In this document: piece after piece, positions 1-55,432 of the stretch | Layout of the letters: every line of letters begins with the position of its first letter | Numbering within the stretch: the stretch's first letter is position 1 | Source: Paulinella micropora | Lineage: Eukaryota > Cercozoa > Imbricatea > Euglyphida | NCBI GenBank assembly: GCA_009731375.1 | Contig: BJOX01000103.1 | Coordinates: forward strand, 340,714 to 402,015 | Reading direction: 5' to 3' | Length of the DNA: 61,302 bases | Made by a program: the position numbers and the translations under genes | Notes under the pieces: generated by a model | Told to the model about the DNA's origin: nothing | Seen by the model: only the letters and a program-made list of their open reading frames with translations | Databases searched by the model: none

Positions 1-143
1 CCCGTCTGGAAGTGTTGGAACTGCCCTTGCGGGGGTGTCATTAGAGCTTATCGTCAATTCTTCGTACTCCCCTCACGGGTGAGACGATGGAGGCGCATGT
101 GCAGAAATGCATCAGCCATTGACAGAGAAGCACTATTATTATT
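1..143 (+). mobile_element. tRNA-derived SINE, 3' part (copy 1)
   Basis: The window opens inside a short interspersed element. The sequence matches the body of fuller copies at 15114 and 15493: the segment with 'gcgggggtgtca', then 'cgtcaattcttcgtactccc', then 'gagaagcactattatt'. It runs into an (ATT)n tail at about 134. The tRNA-like head lies outside the window. Family membership rests on direct comparison with the other copies here. Confidence 0.75.
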
Positions 144-359
144 ATTATCATTACTATTATTATTATTTTGTTGCCAAAATTCGAGGTGACCGAAATTCTT
201 CACTTTTCCTGAGAGGAAAATGACAAGGATAAAATAGAGGAACATGACAAGGATAAAATAGAGGAAAATGACAAGGATAAAATAGAGGAAAATGGCAAGG
301 ATAAAATAGAGGAAAACGAGGCGTGTGGGTCACACCGGCAAAGAATTGCAACCGCTGAG

Positions 360-419
360 TATATAAATACTCATATATATACATGTATATATATACATAA
401 GTAGAGAGAGAGAGAGAGG

Positions 420-480
<61 letters not shown>

Positions 481-496
481 CGAACGAAAGAAAGAG

Positions 497-563
<67 letters not shown>

Positions 564-2195
564 ATGAAAGAAAAGACCGACGAGAGATCATGTTGGCTTT
601 TGTTGGGTCATCGAAGTGGACGTGCACCGTGTCCGTGGCCACGCGACCAAACACTGTCACGTATTGTATTGTACTGTATTGTATTGTAATCGTATTGTAT
701 TGTCCCGTATTGTATTGTATTGTATTGTATTGTATTGTATTGTATTGTACTGTACTGTACTGTACTGTATTGTATTGTATTGTATTGTATTGTATTGTAT
801 TGTATTGTATTGTACTGTATTGCATTGTATCGTACTGTATTGTATTGTATTGTATTGTATTGTATTGTGTTGTATTGTATTGTATTGTACTGTACTGTAT
901 TGTATTGCATTGTATTGTATTGTATTGTATTGTATCGTACTGTATTGTATTGTATTGTATTGTATCGTACTGTGTATTGTATTGTATTGTATTGTCCTGT
1001 ATTATATTATATTATATTGTATTGTATTGTATTGTATTGTATTGTACTGTACTGCATTGTATTGTATTGTATGGCATTGTATTGTACTGTACTGTATTGT
1101 ACTGTATTGTACTGTGTTGTATTGTATTGTACTGTATTGTACTGTACTGTATTGTATTGTACTGTATTGTATTGTATTGTGTTGTGTTTGTACTGTATTG
1201 TCTTGTCTTGTCTTGTCTTGTCTTGTATTGTATTGTATTGTATGCATGTTGGCAGTGTGCAAGTATGTATGCACGCGTATATGTAGGGTATATTTTGCAA
1301 ACATGCTTGCATGCACATATGTATGTAAACATGCATGCATGTATGCAGTATAATGCATATCTATGTGGGTATTTTCTGCATATACATAAGACATGTATAG
1401 TATATGTTTTTCTATATGCATGTGCATATTTATCTGCGGTAGGGCAGGCACCGGTCTCGGGCTGCTTCAATGAAATGCAGTCGGGGACTCCCTCTATCAT
1501 ATAGCACACAAATCCAATAGTCAATCAATATCCACATGACTGGACATTTTATAATATCTGTACTTCACGGTGACGTTATGTAAGGTTATGTAAGGTCATG
1601 TAACGTAAATGTAAATGGCACATTATGCCATCATGCATGCAATGTGATGTGATGTGATGTGATGCCATGCGATGTGATGTGATGTGCTGCACTGGGATGT
1701 AATGTAATGTAATGTAATATAATGTAATGTAATGTAATGTAATGTAATGCAATGTAATGTGACGTGATGTGATGTGATGTAATGTAATGTAACGCAGCTT
1801 ATGTACTAATTGTAAATGTACTGTTCTCTCATCTGATGTGATGTGATGCAATATGATGTAATGTAATGTAATGCAATGATGTGATGTGATGCAATATGAT
1901 GTAATGTAATGTAAAGTAATGTAAATGTAATGTAAATGTAATGTAAATGTAATGTAAATGTAATTAAATGTAATGTAAATGTAATGTAAATGTAATGTAA
2001 TGCAATTATGTAATGTAATGTAATGTTGTAATGTAATGTAATGTAATGTAAGATCTAATGTAATGTAATGTAATGTAATGTAATGTAGTATGTAATATAA
2101 TGTAATGTAATGTAATGTAATGTAATGTAATGTAATGTAATGTAATGTGATGTAATGTAATGTGATGTAATGTAATGTAATGTGATGCAATGAAT
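360..2195. repeat. GA/GAAA tract and two pentanucleotide arrays
   Basis: From 404 to 575 the sequence is GA and GAAA repeat. From 661 to about 1245 it is a (TATTG)n pentanucleotide array with many TACTG, TATCG and TCTTG variants. From 1575 to 2195 it is (TGTAA)n with TGTGA and TGTAAA variants. The long reading frames here (for example 590-1504) are pure repeat translations and are not genes. Between 1250 and 1570 is a short ATGT-rich stretch with no recognisable gene. Confidence 0.9.
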
Positions 2196-2199
2196 TACA

Positions 2200-3108
2200 T
2201 TATAATGCCATGTTGCATGCTGTCTTTCTAAGACTTTTCTAGAAAAATGTTGATACATTTTTTTAAAAATTAACGAATACTGCACGAAACGTACCAAGCG
2301 GTTTCTTCAAGCGCAACATGAAGCCACCTCGTGAAAATAATACCTAAATGCGTTACGATTTTGATTTATGCTCACGACCGATCAAGTTGAAGTTTGTTAT
2401 GTAGCTTGTAAAGGCGTCGCATGAATAGTTCTTGTCACCACTTGTAGTGCCTTAATTCCATCATCCCATAAAAGTACTCACAGCTTGGCACTCCTCTCTC
2501 AACAGGAAAAGGAAAATATTTGTAAACGCGACCAAATACTACACTGACGCTCAAACTCTGCTGCTGCTGCTGAAAAGAAAGCCACAGCGTCCCAACAAAC
2601 TCTTTTGGTATTAAGTACAGTTCAACACCCGTATCATTTCCCCAAATATGCCTCTTTTGGCCGAATAATTGCTCGGGCCGAGCCAATCTTTGTGCACAAA
2701 AGAATTTTCAAGAGGTTACGCGTCTTTCTTGGAGTGCAGGTACATATTTGTAAGCGATATCAATGCAACATTAGAAAGAATCGAATGCAGAACGAGAACG
2801 TTACTGTCAACTGTTCTTGCCTCTTGCAGGCTGCATGTCATTAGCAATTTTCAAATGAACACACACAACTACACTGCACTACATGTCAAGCGATCTTTTC
2901 CGTCAGAGACTCTTTTCTTGACGTTCAATTTCCTGTATGCAATTCATTTTCGTACTGGCTGCTCTATGTGCTTGAATCTTTCGATTATCCCTCAAACTCG
3001 GCACAGACAGCGAGCGCATGGTCGTCAGTCGTTTCTTTCATGGGTATCTAGTATTTTGTTTCTTTGTTTTGGCTTCTGGTGCATGCAGCCTGGACCATAG
3101 AGCTGACC
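2200..3108 (+). other. Unique 5' flank of gene 1
   Basis: This is about 0.9 kb of non-repetitive sequence in front of the first coding exon. No domain is recognisable in its short frames. A 'gcatgcag' at 3081-3088 could be the acceptor of a 5' untranslated exon ending at the ATG at 3109. The promoter should lie here or further left, but no specific motif can be named. Confidence 0.35.
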
Positions 3109-33854
<30,746 letters not shown>

Positions 33855-33861
33855 TGGCATT

Positions 33862-34690
33862 ACTCTAAGTTCCGATCTGTCGGTTATCTTGGCTTGGAGA
33901 GTATGTAGTTACAGTCCCTTCTACATTAGCTATTCCTCATTGTTCATGTCGTTAGACAGTCGTTATATATATTATTACAATAAATATTGAGTCACTGTAA
34001 CACTAAAAAGAACTTTGACTTGATAGTTTGAAGTCATTTCTGAACGAAATCGAAAACTAGTTAGTGAAGTCGAAACGTCGTGCAGAGGAGAATCTAACGT
34101 GCCGGTCGCAAAAACAGTAAAAAGTCAACGGTAGTGATTTTGGCAGGTCGTTATTAATAAAGTGCTCAGTCTGATACTACGGTTCACGACGCTTAAATAC
34201 GATAGATTTACTACAAAGATGACAAAGTACTGCTAACTTTCATATCATTACCACATTTAGGGCGGTTTACAAGAAAAACTTAAAGTTGTCACTTCAATGC
34301 ACACTTGAAGATCTATAAACTTGATGTCAGTGGTTGAAGTTCAAGTTAAACCACAAATGTGAATTGCAGGGGCAGTTAAGAGTTAAATGATTTCACTCAT
34401 GATTAAAATTTGCTGCTTTTGTCAAGGATAATATTAATACTAATGTACTGGCATAATAATTACATTTTATGCCGGCCTACCCGGCCCGAATATATTAATA
34501 CTACTTGAAATTTGCATTTGTTAGTAACTCTATGTTCCGGTATGTTGGTTATCCTTGGCTTGGAGATTACGGAGCCTCTCACTCTACGTTAGCCTGACGG
34601 TATTGGGGCAGAGTCTTCATGTCGTTCAAGTAGTAGATCATAGTTGTTATTGATATTAATATATTATTAAATATCGTGATTCACCGGCGG
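33862..34690. repeat. Diverged direct repeat pair in the intergenic region
   Basis: 33862-34010 and 34527-34690 share order and words: 'gttccg', 'ttggcttggaga', 'cattcatgtcgtt'-like and 'atattatta' segments, spaced about 665 bases. They could be decayed long terminal repeats or a segmental duplication. No coding frame lies between them. The rest of 33855-35416 is unique AT-rich DNA between the convergent genes 1 and 2, with nothing recognisable. Confidence 0.4.
33979..34000 (+). promoter_or_regulatory. Candidate polyadenylation signals of gene 1
   Basis: AATAAA occurs at 33979-33984 and TGTAA at 33996-34000, about 125-145 bases after the stop. AATAAA is the usual animal signal and TGTAA the usual green-algal one; which is used cannot be told. 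Confidence 0.3.
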
Positions 34691-35416
34691 TAACAATTTG
34701 TAAACTGCAGTGAGAGTCGACACCGAGTTGAAGTATCAATAAGTTAACTTTCAGAAAATAGTTATTTAATAATAACAGGGGTTTACCAGATCACGAGTGA
34801 CAGTGCTCACCACTTTGCATAAGATTAGGTAAGTACTAGTGTTAGTTCAAGTGAAAGGGCAAGGGTAAGGTGAAGGGCAAGGTACCTGATACGTGTATGG
34901 TCTCCAGGGCTTGTGAGCTGCACGACGAGGGTTCTGAGGCAGAAGTTTGTGGTGTGGAAGTGGTTTAGGTTGTGTTTGCGTGGTAACGGACGTAGGTGAG
35001 TTGAAGTGGAAGGATGAATAGTACAGTCAGTGTGAGAAAAATTACAAGTTGACATGGGTAAAAAAGGAAATTGCTTTTGTAAAAAGGGAATTTTTCCAGT
35101 GCACCCACGGCGATAAAAAACTGGTAAAGTGGAAATAAGTTTGAATAAATTGTATTGTAGTACAGTACGTTATTAGTTTTAATTACTTGAACTTTGCTTT
35201 GATATCATGACTATGCTTGAAGTTAAATCCACTGCTAATAGCAGTGTGAACTTCCGATGCTATTACTATCTAACCCAAGTCAGTCAGACTCAAAGGAAAC
35301 GAAAAGAAAACACAAGGAAAACACAATAGGCCTCAAAATGAAAGGGGAACAAAAGTTGAAAGCCTGGACCGGTGAAGGGGGAAAGGGTGGTGGTGTTGCT
35401 TTAGCAAAGTTACTTA

Positions 35417-42186
<6,770 letters not shown>

Positions 42187-42204
42187 CTGGAACATTAAGA
42201 GTGT

Positions 42205-42266
<62 letters not shown>

Positions 42267-42344
42267 AATCGAGGTGGAGCTCTGAGTCGTGCCTGGAACA
42301 TTAAGAATATACACGCACACACACACACACATATATATATAAAA

Positions 42345-42389
<45 letters not shown>

Positions 42390-42511
42390 AATCGAGGTGG
42401 AGCTCTGAGTCGTGCCTGGAACATTAGGAGTATATATATATTATATATATATATAATATATATATAATATTATATATATACATATATATATGTATATATA
42501 CATACATACAT

Positions 42512-42589
<78 letters not shown>

Positions 42590-42629
42590 AATCGAGGTGG
42601 AGCTCTGAGTCGTGCCTGGTATATTAAGA

Positions 42630-42667
<38 letters not shown>

Positions 42668-42707
42668 AATCGAGGTGGAGCTCTGAGTCGTGGCTGGAAC
42701 ATTAATA

Positions 42708-42756
<49 letters not shown>

Positions 42757-42793
42757 CGAGGTGGAGCTCTGAGTCGTGCCTGGAACATTAAGA

Positions 42794-42828
<35 letters not shown>

Positions 42829-42839
42829 CATATATATAT

Positions 42840-42870
<31 letters not shown>

Positions 42871-43113
42871 ATCGAGGTGGAGCTGAGTCGTGCCTGGAAC
42901 ATTAAGAGTATATGTATATATATATAATATAAATATAATCGAGGTGGAGCTCTGAGTCGTGCCTGGACATTAAGAAATGAGAAAAAGTGATGCTATGATG
43001 GTATGATGATTGATGATAGTAATGACGACGACGACAACGACGATATATATATGTATACATATATATTATATATATACATATATATACATTATATATATAT
43101 ACATATATATATG

Positions 43114-43149
<36 letters not shown>
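42187..43149 (-). repeat. (TA)n array with seven relics of exon 42186
   Basis: Between TA repeats, the phrase 'tcgaggtggagctctgagtc' with 'gtgcctggaacatta' recurs near 42269, 42390, 42591, 42668, 42754, 42870 and 42938. On the minus strand each is the 'taatgttccag' acceptor plus the first ~25 bases of the exon at 42186. Small differences (ggtata, gtggctgg, missing ct) show they have diverged. Confidence 0.9.
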
Positions 43150-43152
<3 letters not shown>

Positions 43153-44270
43153 CGATGCTGGTGACGACGCCGCCATGTACCAGATACCCGCGATCACTAC
43201 CAGACATTAGGTAGGTAGGTAGATAGGTAGGTATGTAGAAAGGTAGATAGGTAGGTAGGTAGGTACATGCTGGTGACGACGCCGCCATGTACCAGATACC
43301 CGCGATCACTACCAGACATAGGTAGGTAGGTAGGTAGGTATGTAGGTAGGTAGGTAGGTAGGTAGGTAGGTAGGTAGGTAGGTAGATGCTGGTGACGACG
43401 CCGCCATGTACCAGATACCCGCGGTCACTACCAGACATAGGTAGGTAGGTAGGTAGGTAGGTAGATGCTGGTGACGACCCCGCCATGTACCAGATACCCG
43501 CGGTCACTACCAGACATAGGTAGGTAGGTAGGTAGGTATGTAGTGACGACCCCGCCATGTACCAGATACCCGCGGTCACTACCAGACATAGGTATGTAGG
43601 TAGGTAGGTAGGCAGGTAGGTAGGTAGGTATGTAGATAGGTACATAGTGTGAAAGATGTGAAGAAGTTACTTTAAGTGTGGGCGAGACAACAATGGCTCC
43701 TTGGTACCACGCAAGGTAGGTAGGTAGGTAGGTAGATAGGTAGATAGGTATGTAGATAGGTAGATAGTGTGTGAAAAGTTACTTTAAGTGTGGGCGAGAC
43801 AACAAAGGCTCCTTGGAACCACGCAAGAGTATGTAGATATAGGTAGGTAGGTATGTATGTAGGTATGTAGGCAGGTAGTTATGTAGATAGGTAGATAGTG
43901 TGTGAGATGTGAAGAAGTTACTTTAAGTGTGGGCGAGACAACAAGGGCTCCTTGGAACCACGCAAGGGTATGTAGATAGGTAGATAGGTAGGTAGGTATG
44001 TATGTAGGTATGTAGGCAGGTAGTTATGTAGATAGGTAGATAGTGTGTGAAAGATGTGAAGAAGTTACTTTAAGTGTGGGCGAGACAACAAGGGCTCCTT
44101 GGAACCACGCAAGAGTATGTAGATAGGTAGATAGGTAGGTAGGTAGGTAGGTAGGTATGTAGATAGGTAGATAGTGTGTGAAAGATGTGAAGAAGTTACG
44201 TTAAGTGTGGGCGAGACAACAAGGGCTCCTTGGAACCACGCAAGGAGCCACGTCGCGCATCGTCCCCCTA
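43150..44270 (-). repeat. (GTAG)n array with two sets of exon-like repeats
   Basis: One set of five (about 43153, 43267, 43386, 43465 and 43545) carries 'gacgacgccgccatgtacca'. A second set of five (about 43660, 43770, 43915, 44060 and 44190) carries 'gaagttactttaagtgtggg' plus 'ggctccttggaaccacgcaa'. By analogy with neighbouring introns each set should include one functional 5' exon of gene 2. Alternative frames read 'LVVIAGIWYMAAS' or 'GSDRGYLVHGGVV' for the first and 'SKEPLLSRPHLK' or 'AWFQGALVVSP' for the second; I cannot choose. Confidence 0.6.
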
Positions 44271-44331
44271 CCGACAGACAGACAATAATAGTAAGAATAA
44301 GTAATTTGATATTGCTATTGTTATTATTACC

Positions 44332-44419
<88 letters not shown>

Positions 44420-44432
44420 TTACTACTCTTGC

Positions 44433-44492
<60 letters not shown>

Positions 44493-44579
44493 CATCATCA
44501 TCATCATCATCATCGTCGTCGTCATCATCATCATCATGTATTCATATCAACAGACCGACAAACAGATAGATAGACAGGA

Positions 44580-44705
44580 CCATCATGGAAGTGCCGTTCG
44601 CGCGGGCGCTGGCGGCAAGCACCACCGGCCCAGGTGTTTGCCAGCCTCTCTTCACCTCCGCGGCGGGTTCTACAACCAACATAGATATGGATAAAGCGTC
44701 CCTCT
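44580..44705 (-). other. Candidate 5' exon of gene 2
   Basis: GC-rich unique sequence between a TAG/ATT repeat block and a poly-C run with gap. On the minus strand the most open frame contains 'LVVEPAAEVKRGW' and 'GPVVLAASARANG'. No domain is recognised, and boundaries are uncertain because the gap begins at 44730. Confidence 0.35.
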
Positions 44706-45039
44706 TGCCCCCCCCCCCCCCCCCCCCAANNNNNNNNNNNNNNNNNNNNNNNNNNNNNNNNNNNNNNNNNNNNNNNNNNNNNNNNNNNNNNNNNNNNNNN
44801 NNNNNNNNNNNNNNNNNNNNNNNNNNNNNNNNNNNNNNNNNNNNNNNNNNNNNNNNNNNNNNNNNNNNNNNNNNNNNNNNNNNNNNNNNNNNNNNNNNNN
44901 NNNNNNNNNNNNNNNNNNNNNNNNNNNNNNNNNNNNNNNNNNNNNNNNNNNNNNNNNNNNNNNNNNNNNNNNNNNNNNNNNNNNNNNNNNNNNNNNNNNN
45001 NNNNNNNNNNNNNNNNNNNNNNNNNNNNNNNNNNNNNNN

Positions 45040-45084
<45 letters not shown>

Positions 45085-45085
45085 A

Positions 45086-45120
<35 letters not shown>

Positions 45121-45222
45121 ATAGTAGTAGTAGTAGTTAGTAGTTAGTAGTAGTAGTAGTAGCAGTAGTAGTAGTAGTAGTAGTAGTAGCAGCAGTAGTA
45201 GTAGTAGTAGTAGTGGTAGTAT

Positions 45223-45256
<34 letters not shown>

Positions 45257-45263
45257 GGTGGTT

Positions 45264-45294
<31 letters not shown>

Positions 45295-45331
45295 TGGTGG
45301 TGGTGGTGGTGGTGGTGGTAGTGTAGCAGTG

Positions 45332-45383
<52 letters not shown>

Positions 45384-45554
45384 TATTATTAGTAGTAGTA
45401 GTAGTAAGAGGGGGAGGAGGTGTAGTAGCAGTAGTAGTGTAGCAGTGATAGTAGTAGTAGTAGTAGTAGTAGTAGTAAAAGGGGGAGGAGGGGGAGTAGT
45501 AGTAGTAGTAGCAGTATAGTAGTAGTAGTAGTAGTAGGAGGAGGAGGAGGAGGA

Positions 45555-45608
<54 letters not shown>

Positions 45609-45655
45609 ACTACTACCCTGCTACTTATTATTATTATTATTATCATTATTATTAT
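45040..45655. repeat. (GTA)n/(GTG)n/(ATT)n array after a 310-base gap
   Basis: GTA repeat with GTG, GCA, ATT and GAG interruptions follows the gap 44730-45039. No gene is present. Confidence 0.9.
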
Positions 45656-45656
45656 T

Positions 45657-45959
45657 ATACCATCTGGGCCCTGTCGCCAGTTCGATTCCCGTCGGTGCCA
45701 CCAGTATTTTCATTGAACATACCGGTCCGTCCGGACCAGTATTTTCATTGAACATACCGGTCCGTCTGGAAGTGTTGGAACTGNNNNNNNNNNATGTTCA
45801 AAGGATATTTTCTTTGAAAGTATTGGTCTGTCTGGAAGGCTTGGAGCTGCCTTGCGGGGGTGTCAGTAGAGCCTATCGTCAAATCTTCGTACTCCCCTCA
45901 CGGGTGAGACGATGGAGGCACATGTGCAGAAATGCATTCGCCATTGACTGAGAAGCACT
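45657..45959 (+). mobile_element. tRNA-derived SINE (copies 4 and 5)
   Basis: Copy 4 (45657-45783) has the box B region 'gttcgattcccgtcggtgcc' and an internal direct duplication of 'ccagtattttcattgaacat'; its start is lost in ATT repeat. After a 10-base gap copy 5 (45794-45959) contains the 3' body and ends 'gagaagcactattatta'. They may be one element broken by the gap or two. Confidence 0.75.
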
Positions 45960-47505
<1,546 letters not shown>

Positions 47506-48640
47506 GAAAAATAAAAAAGCACAAAACAACACAATGTCGCTTCGATCTCACTGAGTTGCTTTGTGCTGTTTCTTTTTCAAGACTTGCCAAAGATGAAAAG
47601 TGAATCGAACATAGAATACTTGTGCTCAAAAAGTGACAAACTACGATCAAACTCCAGAACAAGTCAAACAGTGTTGGGTTGCTTCCCCCCTCTAAAGCTA
47701 GAAAATTCAATTTAACGGATTGTTTTTCATGTCGATAGCACCGCCCGCAGCCAGATGCCGTTTGGTTTTTCTTTGCTGTGCGGCCTGATTAGCTAGTTCT
47801 GCAAGACAGTCAACTTTCGCATACGGTGTTGATTAGCCTTGTTTTTCAATGCATAGGACCTATATCGATGACCTCTTAAGATTCTGCCCACGCACACGTT
47901 TTTTCCTGCCTGTGTTTACTTTTTAGATGATACTGTGACAATGTCGGCTCCTCTCTGCGGGAAGCAGGTCAGAGAGACGGCTGGAAGAAAGCATTAAGAT
48001 GTGACACACCCAAAAGATATGACAATAGAATACAATGCACATGAAGATGCATAGTTTTCGTGTTCACTGAATCTCATGATAAATTTCATGATTTCTCACA
48101 GCTGAGTAAATTACACGGCATCAAAAATTGACCGGCCTGTATTTATGTGTAATTTTGTTTATCAAAATGATGTCGTGTACGACACATAAGCACCGCATAC
48201 GCTACTCATGCTTACGTATAAGTGTATTTGTTCGTAAAAACAGATCTGTTGTATATGCATTACGTTTTTGTGCATTTGTGTGTATATTTTCATGCATTCA
48301 GATACATGTACATGTATACAAGACGCACATACACACATATTAAACATGTGAAATGTACATTTACTATCTGCACATACAAATATAATCTACAGATTCATGT
48401 AGAAATGCATATATACGTAAAAATTAGGTAAAGGTGATTGGCACAACGCGCGATGAACTGAATGGCCAGTTAGGGTAAGCGAAAGAAAAAAATAATAGAA
48501 ACTTTAGAGTTTCCCCTTGCATGGTTAGACTTTTTTCAGCTTTATAGGGAGAGTGGAGGAGGAGGGAATCTCGAAAATTTAAAGGCATCGATTCTGGGGA
48601 CTTGAAATTTACCCTATTTCGAGTTTTTTTTGCCACATGT
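47506..48640. other. Unique intergenic DNA before gene 3
   Basis: About 1.1 kb without strong repeats. Short frames have no recognisable domain. It lies between the divergent 5' ends of genes 2 and 3 and probably holds the gene 3 promoter. 'atatttttccag' at 48651-48662 could be an acceptor for a first coding exon cut by the gap 48678-48687. Confidence 0.4.
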
Positions 48641-48776
48641 TTGACTTAAATATTTTTCCAGGTGACAGCAAAAAAAANNNNNNNNNNAAAAAAAAAAAAA
48701 AAAAAATTGAATTAGGCTCTTCTTCATTTTTCTTTCGTCTTTTTCTCATTAAACTTGCTTACTGTAAAAGAGAGAG

Positions 48777-48809
<33 letters not shown>

Positions 48810-48842
48810 GTCATACGCATACATAGCACGCATTATGTATAG

Positions 48843-54728
<5,886 letters not shown>

Positions 54729-55432
54729 AGTTTGAATCCAAAAAGCAAAACAGCTGAGAAAACAACCGACAAGAGCCAGTTTTGTATTAATGAATCATAG
54801 TATATATTAATATCACTGTATACAACTTGCCGACAAAAACAAGTTGTCAACAAACAAAAATATTAGCATTGAACATTACTAGTTATACATTAATACAAAC
54901 ATGTCGATATTGAACAACAATATTAATATTAATATCATTGTCAAGTCTCCGTCGGAGCGGGAGCCGGGGCGGCCGGACAGAGTTTGAAGACCGCGACGGT
55001 GCCAGGGACTCAGATGTAACCGGAACAGCTACTCTGACACTTAGTCGTACCTCAACTGTAGAGGGGCAGACCAAACATAAGAGTCAAGTAACGACAAGCC
55101 GGACAACACTTGATGCCACTATGTAATGTACGGGCCGGCCGACAATCCCTTTGCCCCCTTGGGGGAAGCCGATGTAAGCGGTCGACCCCCACGCCGAAGA
55201 CTGACTCCTCATTCGAAGGCGCCCTCGACCGACCGATACATGACATGAAGCATCCCGGCTGTCGAATAAGTAAAAATAATTGGTCCACGTCCAGTGCGAG
55301 TCTCCCATGAGAACTCGTGCCTCCGAGCCTAAGTAGCTCTTTCACCTCAGGCATTAAAAGAAATGCCCAGTCTTGATCTCCCCTTTCCCGTAGAAAAATC
55401 AAAGTAGTCACTGCAATGATCCGTAAGCGACA
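54729..55432 (-). other. Region between gene 3 stop and pol; probable 3' long terminal repeat
   Basis: On the minus strand, about 40-55 bases after the pol stop, 'gggaaaggggaga' (55378-55390) could be a polypurine tract. The next few hundred bases have no meaningful frame and should hold the 3' terminal repeat. I could not fix its ends: no second copy is in the window to compare, and no obvious target duplication was found. Gene 3's 3' untranslated region lies at the left end. Confidence 0.35.

Noticed and set aside
55052-55411. 119-residue minus-strand frame downstream of pol
   Set aside because: No domain, lies where the terminal repeat is expected, and overlaps a similar frame; most likely chance.
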